From Hydrogenivirga caldilitoris (GTDB taxonomy: Bacteria > Aquificota > Aquificia > Aquificales > Aquificaceae): a DNA stretch of 64,000 nt. Where the stretch lies: NCBI RefSeq assembly GCF_003664005.1, contig NZ_RCCJ01000001.1, positions 1,612,001 to 1,676,000 of the forward strand, read 5' to 3'. A model generated the notes under the pieces. It saw only the letters and a program-made list of their open reading frames with translations. It was not told the DNA's origin and made no database searches. The position numbers were made by a program, and so were the translations under genes. Shown piece after piece: positions 44,707 through 54,931 of the stretch (position 1 is the stretch's first letter; each line of letters starts with the position of its first letter).

Positions 44707-46002
44707 ATGGAGAGATACGACCTGCTTATAAAGAAGGCTCTCCTTCCCAACGGGAAGGTAAAGGATATAGCGGTCAAAAGTGGTAGGTTTGTAAAGATAG
44801 GAAGTGATATAGAAGCTGAAGCGGGTTACGTAATAAACGCCAGTGGTAAGATAGCTCTTCCCTCCTTTGCCAACATGCACACCCACGTTCCCATGTCCCT
44901 CCTGAGAGGTATAGGGGCAGACCTACCCCTCATGGACTGGCTCCAGAAGGTTATATGGCCTCTTGAAGGTGAGTTCGTATCGCCTGAGTTTGTCAAAGCT
45001 GGAACAGAGCTGGGGCTCTTGGAGATGATAAAGTCCGGAACCACCCTCTTTATGGATATGTACTTCTATGAGGAGGAGGTGGGAAAGGTTGCCAAGGAGG
45101 CTGGTATAAGAGCTGGCTTGGGTTTTGGAATTCTGGACTTCCCCACAAAGGTAGCAAAGACACCAGAGGAGTATCTGAAGAGGGCAAGGGAGTTTGCTGA
45201 GAGCTTCAAGGGTGAGGAACTCGTTTTCCCTGTGATATGCCCCCACGCACCCTACACCTGCTCACCTCAAACTCTCAAGAAAGCTAAAGAACTCGCCGAT
45301 GAACTCGGTCTCTACCTTCACATACATGTAGCTGAGACAAAGGACGAGGTGGAGAGGATAAGGGAGGAGTATGGAAACACCCCCATAAGATATCTCAGCA
45401 GCATAGACTTCTTGTCCGATAGGGTTCTGTGTGCCCACATGGTCTGGCTGGACGAGGAAGAGATGGAGATAGTAAAAGAAAGAGACGTCAAGGTAGCCCA
45501 CTGCCCTGAAAGTAACCTAAAGCTAGCTTCAGGGATCGCACCGGTTCCTGAGTACATAAGGAAAGGGATTCATGTGTGTCTTGGAACGGACGGCTCTGCC
45601 TCCAACGACAACCTTGACATGCTTGAGGAACTCTCCACCATGGCGAAGCTCCATAAGGGTGTAAGCCTTGATGCAAAAGCTATTGATGCTGTAACTGCTC
45701 TGAAAGTGGCAACCCAGAACGGATTCTCAGCTGTAGGAATAAGGGCAGGAAGGATAGAGGAGGGGTATGAAGCGGATATGATACTTATAGACCCAGAAAA
45801 CCCCCATCTTCAACCCCTTTACGACCCTGTGGCACAGGTGGTTTACTCAGCCCAGTCCTCGGATATAGATACGGTGATATGCAGGGGCAAGGTCCTCATG
45901 GAGAAAAGGGAGCTAAAGACCCTGGACGAGGAGAGGATTCTTTACGAAGCAAAGATATGGGGGGAGAAGATAAGAAACTTTCTTGACAGATACAAAGGAT
46001 AA
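44707..46002 (+). CDS. mtaD: 5-methylthioadenosine/S-adenosylhomocysteine deaminase
   Basis: 431 residues of the amidohydrolase fold. The metal ligands are visible in NMHTHVPMSLLRG, LHIHVAETKDE, CAHMVW and LGTDGSASND. It deaminates the by-products of SAM-dependent reactions, which fits the presence of metK elsewhere in the window. Related cytosine/guanine-type deaminases are less likely given MDWLQKVIWPLE. TAAAAT lies 9 nt before the ATG, and there is no ribosome site. Confidence 0.85.
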   Translation: MERYDLLIKKALLPNGKVKDIAVKSGRFVKIGSDIEAEAGYVINASGKIALPSFANMHTHVPMSLLRGIGADLPLMDWLQKVIWPLEGEFVSPEFVKAGTELGLLEMIKSGTTLFMDMYFYEEEVGKVAKEAGIRAGLGFGILDFPTKVAKTPEEYLKRAREFAESFKGEELVFPVICPHAPYTCSPQTLKKAKELADELGLYLHIHVAETKDEVERIREEYGNTPIRYLSSIDFLSDRVLCAHMVWLDEEEMEIVKERDVKVAHCPESNLKLASGIAPVPEYIRKGIHVCLGTDGSASNDNLDMLEELSTMAKLHKGVSLDAKAIDAVTALKVATQNGFSAVGIRAGRIEEGYEADMILIDPENPHLQPLYDPVAQVVYSAQSSDIDTVICRGKVLMEKRELKTLDEERILYEAKIWGEKIRNFLDRYKG

Positions 46003-46023
46003 GGTACATTATAGAACCTGCCA

Positions 46024-46488
46024 ATGAAGAAGGACCTGAGTAACCTCCTTAAGAAGGAGACCCTGCCCCCAGGGTTTGAAAGCCTGGACAACGCCAAAGA
46101 ATACTTAGCAAGGTATCTAATAAACTACATAAATATAGAGCTTCAAGGGTTGCCAAAGGAGGAGTGGACAAAAACCTTAGAAACCTGGGGTAAGATATGC
46201 GCCTTTGCAAAGGGGCTTATACAGAAGAGTGAAAAGGAAAGAAATAAGCTCTATGATAAGCTTGGTTTTGATATGATGATGCAAGGAATAGCGGAGGATG
46301 TTAGACAGACCTTCATAGGAATGCTCAGCCTAGGTATATTAAAGGAGAGCGAACCACCCCAAAACCTCATCCTGAGGGCTGTTGAACTTATAAAAGACAA
46401 CGATGACCTCCTTAAGAGATGGGAGTTGAGCCCTGAAATAGTCAACTTTATCTACAACTTCTTCTCAAAAAACCCAGGAAAAACTTAA
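46024..46488 (+). CDS. Hypothetical soluble protein, 154 residues
   Basis: Not recognised. It is all-helical by composition, charged and without membrane segments or cysteine motifs (one Cys). Landmarks are KEYLARYLINYINIEL and VRQTFIGMLSLGIL. A TATAGA box ends 8 nt before the ATG. It lies between mtaD and mnmA on the same strand and has codon use like its neighbours. Confidence 0.6.
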   Translation: MKKDLSNLLKKETLPPGFESLDNAKEYLARYLINYINIELQGLPKEEWTKTLETWGKICAFAKGLIQKSEKERNKLYDKLGFDMMMQGIAEDVRQTFIGMLSLGILKESEPPQNLILRAVELIKDNDDLLKRWELSPEIVNFIYNFFSKNPGKT

Positions 46489-46500
46489 ATTTAATAGGTT

Positions 46501-47571
46501 ATGAGAGTTGCCGTTGGAATGAGCGGTGGTGTTGATAGCAGTGTGGCCGCCCTCTTACTAAAAGAAAATGGTCATGAAGTAATAGGTGTCACTCTGCGTT
46601 TTCATACAACCGAAGCATGCGAGGTCAATGGAACCCACAACGTTTGCTGTTCTCCAAAGGACGTACAGGATGCGGCAAGGGTTTCCCAAAAGCTGGGAAT
46701 ACCACACCTAACATTTGATTGGGAAAAAATCTTTAAAGAAAGAGTAATAGATTACTTCGTGAGGGAGTATTCTCTCGGAAGAACCCCAAATCCATGCGCT
46801 TTATGTAACAGAGAGGTAAAGACAGGATACTTCGCAAGGTATCTGAAAGCCGTCGCCGATATAGATAGGCTCGCAACAGGACACTACGCGAGGATAGAGG
46901 AACATCCAGCGTTTGGAAGGATTATAAGAAGAGGAGTGGACAGCAGAAGGGATCAGTCTTACTTCTTAGCCCTTGTGAGAAAGGAAGACCTTGAGCTTCT
47001 GGATTTTCCCCTCGGCAGTATGACAAAAGACGAGGTTCGGGAAATAGCGAGAAAGCATAACCTTGACGTCGCGGAGAAGAGGGATTCCCAGGAGGTTTGT
47101 TTTCTGATGGGAAGGTCTCCGGGGGAGTATATTGAAACCGCGATCGGGAAGAGGGAGGGACCCATAAAACACATCTCCGGTAAGGTCCTGGGAAAACACA
47201 CAGGTATATACAACTTTACGATAGGTCAGAGAAGAGGTCTTGGGATTTCTTACGGAAAACCACTTTACGTTGTGGACATAGACCCAAGAACAAATACGGT
47301 CCTTGTCGGGGAGGAAGAGTACCTGTACAACGATACCCTATATGTGAAGGGCGTGAACTTCCACGTTCCTCCCGAGCAGTGGCATAAGGTCAGTGCCCAG
47401 ATAAGGTACAGGCACACACCTGTTGAAGTTGAAAGCTTTAAAAGGTTATCCGATGTATATGAAGTGAGGTTCAAGGAGGACGTAAGGGGGATAACACCCG
47501 GGCAAGTGATAGCCTTTTACAACGAAGATATTCTGCTCGGTGGGGGAATAATTGAGGGAACGGGTACATGA
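46501..47571 (+). CDS. mnmA: tRNA-specific 2-thiouridylase MnmA
   Basis: 356 residues. The ATP-pyrophosphatase P-loop is AVGMSGGVDSSVAA; the catalytic cysteines are in NPCALCNREVK and SQEVCFL; the C-terminal domain includes YNFTIGQRRGLGIS. It puts the 2-thio group on the wobble U of Lys, Glu and Gln tRNAs, a modification that helps heat stability. Its stop overlaps the next gene's ATG by 4 nt. Confidence 0.95.
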   Translation: MRVAVGMSGGVDSSVAALLLKENGHEVIGVTLRFHTTEACEVNGTHNVCCSPKDVQDAARVSQKLGIPHLTFDWEKIFKERVIDYFVREYSLGRTPNPCALCNREVKTGYFARYLKAVADIDRLATGHYARIEEHPAFGRIIRRGVDSRRDQSYFLALVRKEDLELLDFPLGSMTKDEVREIARKHNLDVAEKRDSQEVCFLMGRSPGEYIETAIGKREGPIKHISGKVLGKHTGIYNFTIGQRRGLGISYGKPLYVVDIDPRTNTVLVGEEEYLYNDTLYVKGVNFHVPPEQWHKVSAQIRYRHTPVEVESFKRLSDVYEVRFKEDVRGITPGQVIAFYNEDILLGGGIIEGTGT

Positions 47572-50447
47572 AACTGAAACCGAAGCTTGTAGCCCTCTTA
47601 CCGTTCACACTGACAGCCCTAATCCTGAACCTATTCAGTGTCTCCCTATTCCTTGATAGTATTGCCTTCATCTTTGGGGGCGCGCTTGTATTCTTCTTCC
47701 TTGAAACATACGGGTTCAGGTTTGCCTTCGGACTATCACTAATTTTAGGGGCTCAGATATACATCATCTATGCCGACCCTGTCTCTTCAGTGTTTTTACC
47801 TATCTCCCTTATCTCCATTTACCTTATTAAAAGAAACTTCAGGCTAAGTCTCATACTGGCGGGGTGGAGCTTCTGGGTTCTACTCGGCTGGTGGGTCTAT
47901 CTGATATTCCTGCTCAACCTGTTTAACGTTGAAGAGCTAATAGCTATTACCTTAGCCTTGAAGGAGTCCGTAAACGGGCTTGTGAATGTAACCATAGCCA
48001 GCCTGCTGGTTCTCCTATACAAGTATTACTTTGACAGGGAGAGCAGAATCTCCTATGCCGAGCTGGTCTTCGTATTCATAGTGGCCGTTTCCGTTACCCA
48101 ACTTTTCCTCATATCAGCTTTAAAAGCCAGAGAGGAAGAGAAACACATGGTCAAGAGCATAAAAGGTGATATTGAGGCCATTTCAAAGAACATCAGGGAA
48201 AACGTGGTTTACTGGCTGGACATTCACCTTAATGCAGTCAGGGAGCTTGCTAACAGGCTGGTCATATGGGGACACTCCAACAGAGAACAACTCCAGAAGG
48301 AAACTGAAGCCATAAGGAGGTCTTTCACAGAGTTTCATGCTTGCTACATAGCCGATAAGAACGCAACTGCGATAACCTTCTATCCTGAGGTGAACCCAAG
48401 GGGTAAGTACATGATAGGGACGAACTTCAGTTTTAGACCATACTATAAAGACGTCAAGAGCACACTTCGGCACACCTTCACCGAAGTCTTTGTAGCCAAG
48501 TTCGCCTTGATACCTGTAGTAGGAATTGCCGTTCCCGCGGTTAAAGAAGGGGAGTTTCTCGGATACGCTTACTGCGGTCTAAGGCTTGACAGGATAAGAG
48601 ACATTGTAAAGGAGTTTTCCCTTAAAGAGGGGGTTTTCATCACTTTAATTGACAAAAATGGAAAGGTAATAACCTCAAACAGAGAGGACCAAAAGCCAAT
48701 GCATGACTTTGAACGTGGAGAGCTGCAAGTTACGAAATTTGGACTCATACTTGAGGGAAGAAACAACGACCATGGGAGAAAAAGCTCTTTAAGGATAGAC
48801 ACCCTTTACCACTCTTTCTTCTACAATGAGCTAAAGCTCAGAGAGGACATAGGATGGAGTGTTGTAATGGAGGTGTCACTGATTCCCTACCTGAACGTTC
48901 TATTCTCAAAGTTAAACGTTAGCTTTTTACTTTTACACCTCTTTACATTCGTATCCTTCCTGATTTCCCGCTTTTTAACTTTTGTTGCCACAAGACCTGT
49001 GAGCAAGCTCGCAGACTCCATAGACGTGATAACCAGGAACATAGAAAAGAGACCTGATATCCTGCTTCCGAACACCAACATAAAGGAGATAGGGAAACTA
49101 AATAGGTCCTTTGAAGCTATGGCTAAGAAAGCCCTTGAATACATGGATGAGTTGAGGAGGTTAGCCTACTACGACCCACTGACAGAATTACCGAACAGAA
49201 CCCTTTTGAGGGATAGGATAGAGAACGCAATCCGTTTTGCAAAACGTAACAGCACAAGAGTTGCCGTCCTCTTCATAGACCTTGACTACTTCAAAACTGT
49301 GAACGACACGTTAGGTCATGAAGTAGGAGATAGGATACTTGCTCAGGTAGCAAAGAGGCTCAACTCAGTCTTCAGAAGCACTGATACAGTGGCAAGATTC
49401 GGTGGAGATGAGTTCGTGGCGGTAATCCCAGACCTAAAGGATATAAATGATGTCGTTAAGGTGACAGAGAAAGTCTTAAAGGTTTTTGAAACTCCCTTTG
49501 AGGTGGAAGGAGAAGATATATACCTGTCTGCATCCGTAGGTATAGCTCTGTATCCTGATAACGGTGCAGACCCTACAGAGCTGATAAAAAACGCAGACAT
49601 GGCCATGTACAGGGCAAAGGAGGAGGGGAAAAATAACTTCGCTTTCTTTACAGAGGATATGAATAAGAAAGCTATAGAGATTCTTAACACGAAAAACAGA
49701 CTCCATAAAGCTTTGGAGAGGGGAGAGTTCTTGCTCCGATATCAACCTATATACAACATTGAATCAAACTTAATAGTGGGGTTTGAAGCTCTCCTGAGGT
49801 GGGAAGACCCTGAAAAAGGACTGATATCTCCAGCAAGCTTTATGCCTATACTGGAGGAGTTGGGATTAATAAGGGAAGTGGGCGCATGGGTTATGGAAAA
49901 CGCCTTTCGGAAGGCAAAGGAATGGGGAGATAAGTACGGGATATACGTCAGCGTGAACATATCCCCAAGACAGTTCGCCGAAAGGAATTTCGTCAATAAG
50001 GTTCTTGATATAGCTGAAAAGACAGAAACCGAAAGCTCAAAGTTGGTCCTTGAGATAACGGAAACCTCCCTCATGAAAAACCCGGAGGAATCGGTCAAAA
50101 CCCTTAAAAGGTTGAAAGCTAAAGGGTTCAGGGTTGCCGTTGACGACTTCGGAACCGGCTACTCTTCCCTTGCATACCTTAAGAAGCTCCCTATAGACAT
50201 AATAAAGGTTGATATGACCTTCACTCAGAGCATGGTAAATTCTGAAGTTGACAGGTCTATAGTTAAGACTGTTATAGACTTAGCAAGGTCTCTTGGACTT
50301 GATAGTCTTGCGGAAGGTATTGAAACAAAAGAACAGCTTGAAATGCTTAAGGTTATGGGCTGCAAGCTTGCCCAGGGGTACCTATTTGGAAAACCCGTAA
50401 AGGATGAGGAAGCGGAAGCTCTTATAAGAAAAGAAAAGGGATTATAA
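47568..50447 (+). CDS. Membrane-bound GGDEF-EAL c-di-GMP enzyme
   Basis: 959 residues. Residues 1 to about 185 hold six to eight membrane helices, then an extracytoplasmic Cache-like sensor (about 200-440, with LIDKNGKVITSNRED), another helix, and cytoplasmic GGDEF (ARFGGDEF, about 612) and EAL (FEALLRW, about 739) domains. The GGDEF has an inhibitory RxxD five residues upstream (RSTD). The EAL keeps the catalytic set (EALLRW, SVNISPRQF, LEITETS, DDFGTGYSSL, LAEGIE). Both activities look intact. It may control motility, given the flagellar genes nearby. Confidence 0.92.
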   Translation: MKLKPKLVALLPFTLTALILNLFSVSLFLDSIAFIFGGALVFFFLETYGFRFAFGLSLILGAQIYIIYADPVSSVFLPISLISIYLIKRNFRLSLILAGWSFWVLLGWWVYLIFLLNLFNVEELIAITLALKESVNGLVNVTIASLLVLLYKYYFDRESRISYAELVFVFIVAVSVTQLFLISALKAREEEKHMVKSIKGDIEAISKNIRENVVYWLDIHLNAVRELANRLVIWGHSNREQLQKETEAIRRSFTEFHACYIADKNATAITFYPEVNPRGKYMIGTNFSFRPYYKDVKSTLRHTFTEVFVAKFALIPVVGIAVPAVKEGEFLGYAYCGLRLDRIRDIVKEFSLKEGVFITLIDKNGKVITSNREDQKPMHDFERGELQVTKFGLILEGRNNDHGRKSSLRIDTLYHSFFYNELKLREDIGWSVVMEVSLIPYLNVLFSKLNVSFLLLHLFTFVSFLISRFLTFVATRPVSKLADSIDVITRNIEKRPDILLPNTNIKEIGKLNRSFEAMAKKALEYMDELRRLAYYDPLTELPNRTLLRDRIENAIRFAKRNSTRVAVLFIDLDYFKTVNDTLGHEVGDRILAQVAKRLNSVFRSTDTVARFGGDEFVAVIPDLKDINDVVKVTEKVLKVFETPFEVEGEDIYLSASVGIALYPDNGADPTELIKNADMAMYRAKEEGKNNFAFFTEDMNKKAIEILNTKNRLHKALERGEFLLRYQPIYNIESNLIVGFEALLRWEDPEKGLISPASFMPILEELGLIREVGAWVMENAFRKAKEWGDKYGIYVSVNISPRQFAERNFVNKVLDIAEKTETESSKLVLEITETSLMKNPEESVKTLKRLKAKGFRVAVDDFGTGYSSLAYLKKLPIDIIKVDMTFTQSMVNSEVDRSIVKTVIDLARSLGLDSLAEGIETKEQLEMLKVMGCKLAQGYLFGKPVKDEEAEALIRKEKGL

Positions 50448-50448
50448 T
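50443..50448 (+). promoter_or_regulatory. -10 box of the tRNA-Leu gene
   Basis: A perfect TATAAT overlaps the TAA stop of the GGDEF-EAL gene (50445-50447) and lies 10 nt before the tRNA 5' end. A clear -35 was not found. Confidence 0.5.
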
Positions 50449-50458
50449 ATTCCTTTTA

Positions 50459-50542
50459 GCGGGTGTGGCGGAACTGGCAGACGCGCCGGACTTAGGATCC
50501 GGTGCCCGTTAGGGCGTGAGGGTTCAACTCCCTCCACCCGCA
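50459..50542 (+). tRNA. tRNA-Leu (anticodon TAG)
   Basis: 84 nt with a full cloverleaf: acceptor GCGGGTG/CACCCGC with discriminator A; anticodon stem CCGGA/TCCGG around loop CTTAGGA (anticodon TAG at 50493-50495); a long variable arm with stem GCCC/GGGC, as expected for leucine; and T arm GAGGG-TTCAACT-CCCTC. CCA is not encoded. It lies between the GGDEF-EAL gene and tig. Confidence 0.97.
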
Positions 50543-50562
50543 CGAGTTTAAGGAGGACTTGG

Positions 50563-51924
50563 ATGAAGGTAAAGGCCGAAGAAAGGGAAGGGCTCTTTAA
50601 GGCTCTAACCGTTGAAGTTGAGGGTGAAAAGGTAAAGAGCCTTCTTGACGAGGTGTACTCTAACCTAAAACAGAATGTTGAGATTCAAGGTTTCAGGAGG
50701 GGAACAGCTCCTCTGTGGCTTATAAAGGCTAAGTATAAGGAGTACATTGAGGAAGAAGTTGGGAAGAAGGTAGCCAACCAGACCCTTGAAGAGGCTATAA
50801 AGGAAAGTTCCTTGACCCCTGTTGCAGATATATACCTGGAGAGGGTTGAGCTTGAAGAAAAAACTCCAAGGGTAACCTATACTGTAACCTTTGAAACAGC
50901 TCCAGAGTTTGAATTAAAGGATGTAGAGGGTCTTGAAGTTGAAGTACCAAAACTTGAATTCAAACCGGAGATAGTTGATAAAAAGATAGAGCAGCTCAGA
51001 GAAGAGCACGCCGTATGGGAACCCGTTGAAGACAGACCCATAAAGGAGGGAGACCTCGTCACCATAGAGTATGAGGTTGAGGAGATAAAGGAGGGGGAAG
51101 AAGGAGAAAAGGTTACAGGCGAAACCTCCGGTATAATCGGTCAGAAGATGTTCAGGGAAGAGCTTGAGCAGGCTCTTACTGGCAAGAAGGTAGGGGAAGA
51201 GGTAACCCTTAAAGAGCTACCCATATACGACCAGGAAGGTAAAGAAATAGGAAAAGCCAACATAAAGGCAAAGATAAAGGATGTAAAGGAAAAGGTTCTT
51301 CCTGAGCTTGACGATGACTTTGCGAAGGAACTTGGTTACGAAAACTGGGAGGAAGCAAAGAAGAAGATAGAGGAGCAGGTAAAGGAAGAGTTTGAAAAGA
51401 CAAAACAGGCTGTGATTGAAGATGCCGTTGCTGACAAGCTCATAAGCATACACGAGATGGAGATTCCAAAGACCTTACTAAACAGGGAGCTCTCCTTCCT
51501 GGTTGAACGGAGAGTAAACGAACTGAAGCAGTTTGGAATAGATACAAGGTATCTGGACTTCAGGAGTATGGCACAGGAACTGCTCCCTCAGGCACAGGCG
51601 AACATTAAGCTGAGATACATTCTTGACAAGTACGCCCAAACCAAAGGCATAGAAGTTACAGAGGAAGATATAGAGGAGCAGTTTGAGGAGCTCGCAAGAC
51701 AGATGGGAACTACTAAGGATGAAGTGAAGGAGTACTTTGAAAGGGAAAACCTCATGGATGTTGTAAAATCTGACGCAACCAGAAAGAAAGCCCTAAAGGA
51801 GCTTATAAGCAAGGTGAAGATTAAAGAGGTTGAACCTCAAAAGGAGGAGGTTGTGGAAGAGGAGAAAGAGGAGGAAAAGCCCAAGAAGAGGTCAAGTAAG
51901 AAGAAAAAAGGAGGAAGCGAGTGA
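50563..51924 (+). CDS. tig: Trigger factor
   Basis: 453 residues. The ribosome-binding N-terminal domain contains the [16 protein letters not shown] segment (a variant of the family's GFRxGKxP loop), followed by a central FKBP-like peptidyl-prolyl isomerase domain ([18 protein letters not shown]) and a helical chaperone domain. The tail is a Lys/Glu-rich extension. AAGGAGG precedes the ATG. Its stop overlaps clpP, giving the common tig-clpP-clpX order. Confidence 0.94.
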   Translation: MKVKAEEREGLFKALTVEVEGEKVKSLLDEVYSNLKQNVEIQGFRRGTAPLWLIKAKYKEYIEEEVGKKVANQTLEEAIKESSLTPVADIYLERVELEEKTPRVTYTVTFETAPEFELKDVEGLEVEVPKLEFKPEIVDKKIEQLREEHAVWEPVEDRPIKEGDLVTIEYEVEEIKEGEEGEKVTGETSGIIGQKMFREELEQALTGKKVGEEVTLKELPIYDQEGKEIGKANIKAKIKDVKEKVLPELDDDFAKELGYENWEEAKKKIEEQVKEEFEKTKQAVIEDAVADKLISIHEMEIPKTLLNRELSFLVERRVNELKQFGIDTRYLDFRSMAQELLPQAQANIKLRYILDKYAQTKGIEVTEEDIEEQFEELARQMGTTKDEVKEYFERENLMDVVKSDATRKKALKELISKVKIKEVEPQKEEVVEEEKEEEKPKKRSSKKKKGGSE

Positions 51925-52529
51925 TGGATATGAAGGACATAATTAACCAGCTTGTTCCCATAGTTATAGAGCAAACACCCAGAGGCGAGAGAGCCTACGA
52001 CATATACTCAAGGCTTTTACAGGACAGGATAGTCCTGCTCGGCTTTCCAATAGACGACCACGTTGCTAACCTCACAGTTGCCCAGCTACTTTTCCTTGAG
52101 TCCCAGGACCCAGAAAAGGACATATACCTATACATAAATTCTCCTGGCGGCTCCGTAACAGCCGGAATGGCTATATACGATACCATGCAGTATGTAAAGC
52201 CAGACATAGTTACCATATGCATAGGTCAGGCTGCATCTATGGGTGCCGTCCTCCTTGCAGCCGGTACGAAGGGAAAGAGGTATGCCTTACCCCACTCAAG
52301 GATAATGATTCACCAGCCTCTGGGTGGAATTCAGGGGCAAGCGACCGATATCATTATTCACGCGGAGGAGATAAAGAGGATAAAGAGGATGCTTAATGAG
52401 ATACTTTCACACCATACGGGACAACCTTTAGAGAAGATAGAGAAGGACGTGGAAAGGGATTACTTCATGTCAGCTGAGGAAGCCAAGGAATACGGGGTTA
52501 TAGACAAGGTCATTGAAAAGAGACAGTAA
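51924..52529 (+). CDS. clpP: ATP-dependent Clp protease, proteolytic subunit
   Basis: About 201 residues. The serine protease triad is present: Ser in [11 protein letters not shown], His in [10 protein letters not shown] and the later Asp. It also has [19 protein letters not shown]. It degrades substrates unfolded by ClpX, encoded next. The ATG at 51924 overlaps the tig stop (TGATG); another ATG lies two codons later. Confidence 0.97.
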   Translation: MDMKDIINQLVPIVIEQTPRGERAYDIYSRLLQDRIVLLGFPIDDHVANLTVAQLLFLESQDPEKDIYLYINSPGGSVTAGMAIYDTMQYVKPDIVTICIGQAASMGAVLLAAGTKGKRYALPHSRIMIHQPLGGIQGQATDIIIHAEEIKRIKRMLNEILSHHTGQPLEKIEKDVERDYFMSAEEAKEYGVIDKVIEKRQ

Positions 52530-52556
52530 GAATATTAATTTTGAGGGATGAAGAAT

Positions 52557-53789
52557 ATGAAACAGCAAAAGCAAAGGTGCTCTTTCTGCGGAAAGCCCCA
52601 GGAGGAAGCTTTAATACTTATAGCAGGTCCATCCAATACATTCATCTGTGATGAGTGTGTTGAGAAGTGTCACAGGATAGTCAGGGAACAGAAGGTAGAG
52701 TCCTACGAACTTAACCTTGAAGACCTTCCTACCCCAGAAAGGATAAAGAAGATACTGGATGACTACGTCATAGGTCAGGAGAGGGCTAAGAAGATTCTAT
52801 CCGTTGCTGTATACAATCACTACAAGAGGATAAGGGCTAAGGAAGCAGGTGTTGACCTTGATGGAGTTGAAGTTGAAAAGAGTAACATACTCCTGATAGG
52901 TCCAACAGGCTCTGGAAAAACCCTCCTCGCAAAGACTCTTGCAAAGATACTCAACGTCCCGTTCGCCATAGCAGATGCAACCTCATTAACAGAAGCCGGT
53001 TATGTGGGTGAAGACGTTGAAAACGTACTCACAAGGCTTCTACAGAACTGCGGATACGATACCGATGCAGCCCAAAAGGGTATAGTTTACATAGACGAGA
53101 TAGATAAGATAGCAAAGAAGTCAGGTATAAACCCTTCCATAACAAGGGATGTATCCGGGGAAGGTGTACAGCAGGCTCTGTTGAAGATAATTGAAGGGAC
53201 TATTGCGAACGTCCCTCCGCAGGGTGGAAGGAAACACCCCCATCAGGAGTTCATCCAGATGGACACAACGGACATACTATTCATATGTGGAGGAGCTTTT
53301 GTAGGACTTGAGGACATAATAAAGCATAGACTGGGAAAATCAACTGTTGGCTTTGAGTCAGCTATAAAAATGGTAAGAGACGATGAGAGTGTGTTAGCCC
53401 TTGTTGAACCAGACGACCTGATAAAATTTGGGCTTATACCTGAGTTTGTAGGTAGACTTCCGGTGGTAGCAACGCTGGATGAACTTACCCAGGAGGACCT
53501 GGTTAGAATTCTTGTAGAGCCAAAGAACTCCCTTGTAAAACAGTACAAAAAGCTCTTTGAAATAGACGGTGTTGAGCTTGAATTTACTGAAGGAGCCCTT
53601 AATGAAATAGCCAGGGAAGCTATAAGGAGGAAGACAGGAGCGAGAGGTTTGAGAGCTATCCTTGAGAACGTGATGACCGATATAATGTTTGAAATACCTT
53701 CGCTTGTTGATGTAAAGAAGGTGATAATAGACAGAGATACAGTTCTGAACAAACAGAAACCGAAGCTCATCTATGAAAAAGCCGTCTGA
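52557..53789 (+). CDS. clpX: ATP-dependent Clp protease, ATP-binding subunit ClpX
   Basis: About 410 residues. The N-terminal zinc domain has CSFCGKPQ and CDECVEKC. The AAA+ core has GPTGSGKT (about 115), [10 protein letters not shown], and a hydrophobic loop [12 protein letters not shown] for ClpP docking. The ATG at 52548 sits directly against GAGGG; the ATG at 52557 has proper spacing and is used. Its end overlaps the next gene by 17 nt. Confidence 0.97.
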   Translation: MKQQKQRCSFCGKPQEEALILIAGPSNTFICDECVEKCHRIVREQKVESYELNLEDLPTPERIKKILDDYVIGQERAKKILSVAVYNHYKRIRAKEAGVDLDGVEVEKSNILLIGPTGSGKTLLAKTLAKILNVPFAIADATSLTEAGYVGEDVENVLTRLLQNCGYDTDAAQKGIVYIDEIDKIAKKSGINPSITRDVSGEGVQQALLKIIEGTIANVPPQGGRKHPHQEFIQMDTTDILFICGGAFVGLEDIIKHRLGKSTVGFESAIKMVRDDESVLALVEPDDLIKFGLIPEFVGRLPVVATLDELTQEDLVRILVEPKNSLVKQYKKLFEIDGVELEFTEGALNEIAREAIRRKTGARGLRAILENVMTDIMFEIPSLVDVKKVIIDRDTVLNKQKPKLIYEKAV

Positions 53790-54909
53790 TATGAATGGGT
53801 TAAGGGTAAGGCACCTTGACCTAAGCCCGCACGGGGATAAATACCTGTTGATAGACCCTCTCGGTATATCTGAACCCGTTCTTGTTGCCCCGGAGTTGCT
53901 TTTTCTTATGTCCCTTATGGACGGTACCAGAAATGAGGAAGCTATAAGAAAGGAGTTTGAGAGAAGAACCGGGTTGTCCTTACCAGAGGAGGTATTGAGG
54001 GAAGCTGTTGAAAATCTAAACAGAAATTACATGCTATTGAATGAAACATTTTACTCAAAGTTAAGAAGTTTAAAAGAAAGCATGCTGAAAAAAGGTATTA
54101 GAGAACCTTTCCACGCTGGAGAAGCTTACCCGAAAGAACCAGAAGCTCTTACAAAGCTACTGGAAAGCTCGTTGTCATCAGAGGATAAAGAGTCCCCAAT
54201 AGGGATACTGGTTCCCCATATGGATATGAGAGTTGCAATTGATACCTATGGAAAAGTGTATGGCAGACTGAACGTAAAACCTGAAACCGTTGTAATACTT
54301 GGAGTATCTCACTACCCCCATGAAACTCCCTTCTCCGCATGTCCCCTTGACCTTCAAACTCCCCTCGGTAAGCTTGAAGTTGACAGGGAAGTAATAGAGA
54401 GTCTGAGGGAAAAGTTTGATTATGATATATTCCACGACATACTCTCATACCAAAGGGAGCACTCAATAGAGTTTCAGAGTCTCTTCGTAAAACTCCTCTT
54501 CCCTGAAGCGAAGGTTGTCCCCCTGATAGTATCCTATGGAGATGAAGGGCTTTTAAAAGGGATAGCGGATAAAATAGCCAGTTCTTTAGGTTACAAAGAG
54601 GCACTCATCATATCAAGTGTTGATATGAGCCATGTTGGAAAAAAGTTTGGAGACCCTTCAAGTTACGACCCTTCATCCAGGGATAGAGAATACATCGGGT
54701 ACCTATCGGAGCTTGACAGTATTGGAGCTTTCAACCTCCTGAAAAAGGACAACAACATCACCAGAATAGACGGACAGTTTACTAACTTTGTCTTTACAGA
54801 ACTAATAAAAACACTCGGTGCAAAGGAAGGGAAAGAGATAGATTACCAGTTATACTATGAGGAGCCAACCGACTCAATAGTATCCTATGCAGGAATGAGC
54901 TTTTCCTAA
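53773..54909 (+). CDS. MEMO1-family protein with N-terminal PqqD-like extension
   Basis: 378 residues. From about residue 115 the sequence is the MEMO/AmmeMemoRadiSam-B fold: [22 protein letters not shown] (in place of the more common PHAGY), [29 protein letters not shown] and SSVDMSHVG, all aligned with the metal-site histidines of the family. Residues 1-110 form an extra domain ([42 protein letters not shown]) that looks like a PqqD-type winged helix. Biochemical role of the family in bacteria is unclear. The start overlaps clpX by 17 nt; an ATG at 53791 is an alternative. Confidence 0.75.
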   Translation: MKKPSDMNGLRVRHLDLSPHGDKYLLIDPLGISEPVLVAPELLFLMSLMDGTRNEEAIRKEFERRTGLSLPEEVLREAVENLNRNYMLLNETFYSKLRSLKESMLKKGIREPFHAGEAYPKEPEALTKLLESSLSSEDKESPIGILVPHMDMRVAIDTYGKVYGRLNVKPETVVILGVSHYPHETPFSACPLDLQTPLGKLEVDREVIESLREKFDYDIFHDILSYQREHSIEFQSLFVKLLFPEAKVVPLIVSYGDEGLLKGIADKIASSLGYKEALIISSVDMSHVGKKFGDPSSYDPSSRDREYIGYLSELDSIGAFNLLKKDNNITRIDGQFTNFVFTELIKTLGAKEGKEIDYQLYYEEPTDSIVSYAGMSFS

Positions 54910-54931
54910 TTGTCTTATAATAAAGTTCAAA

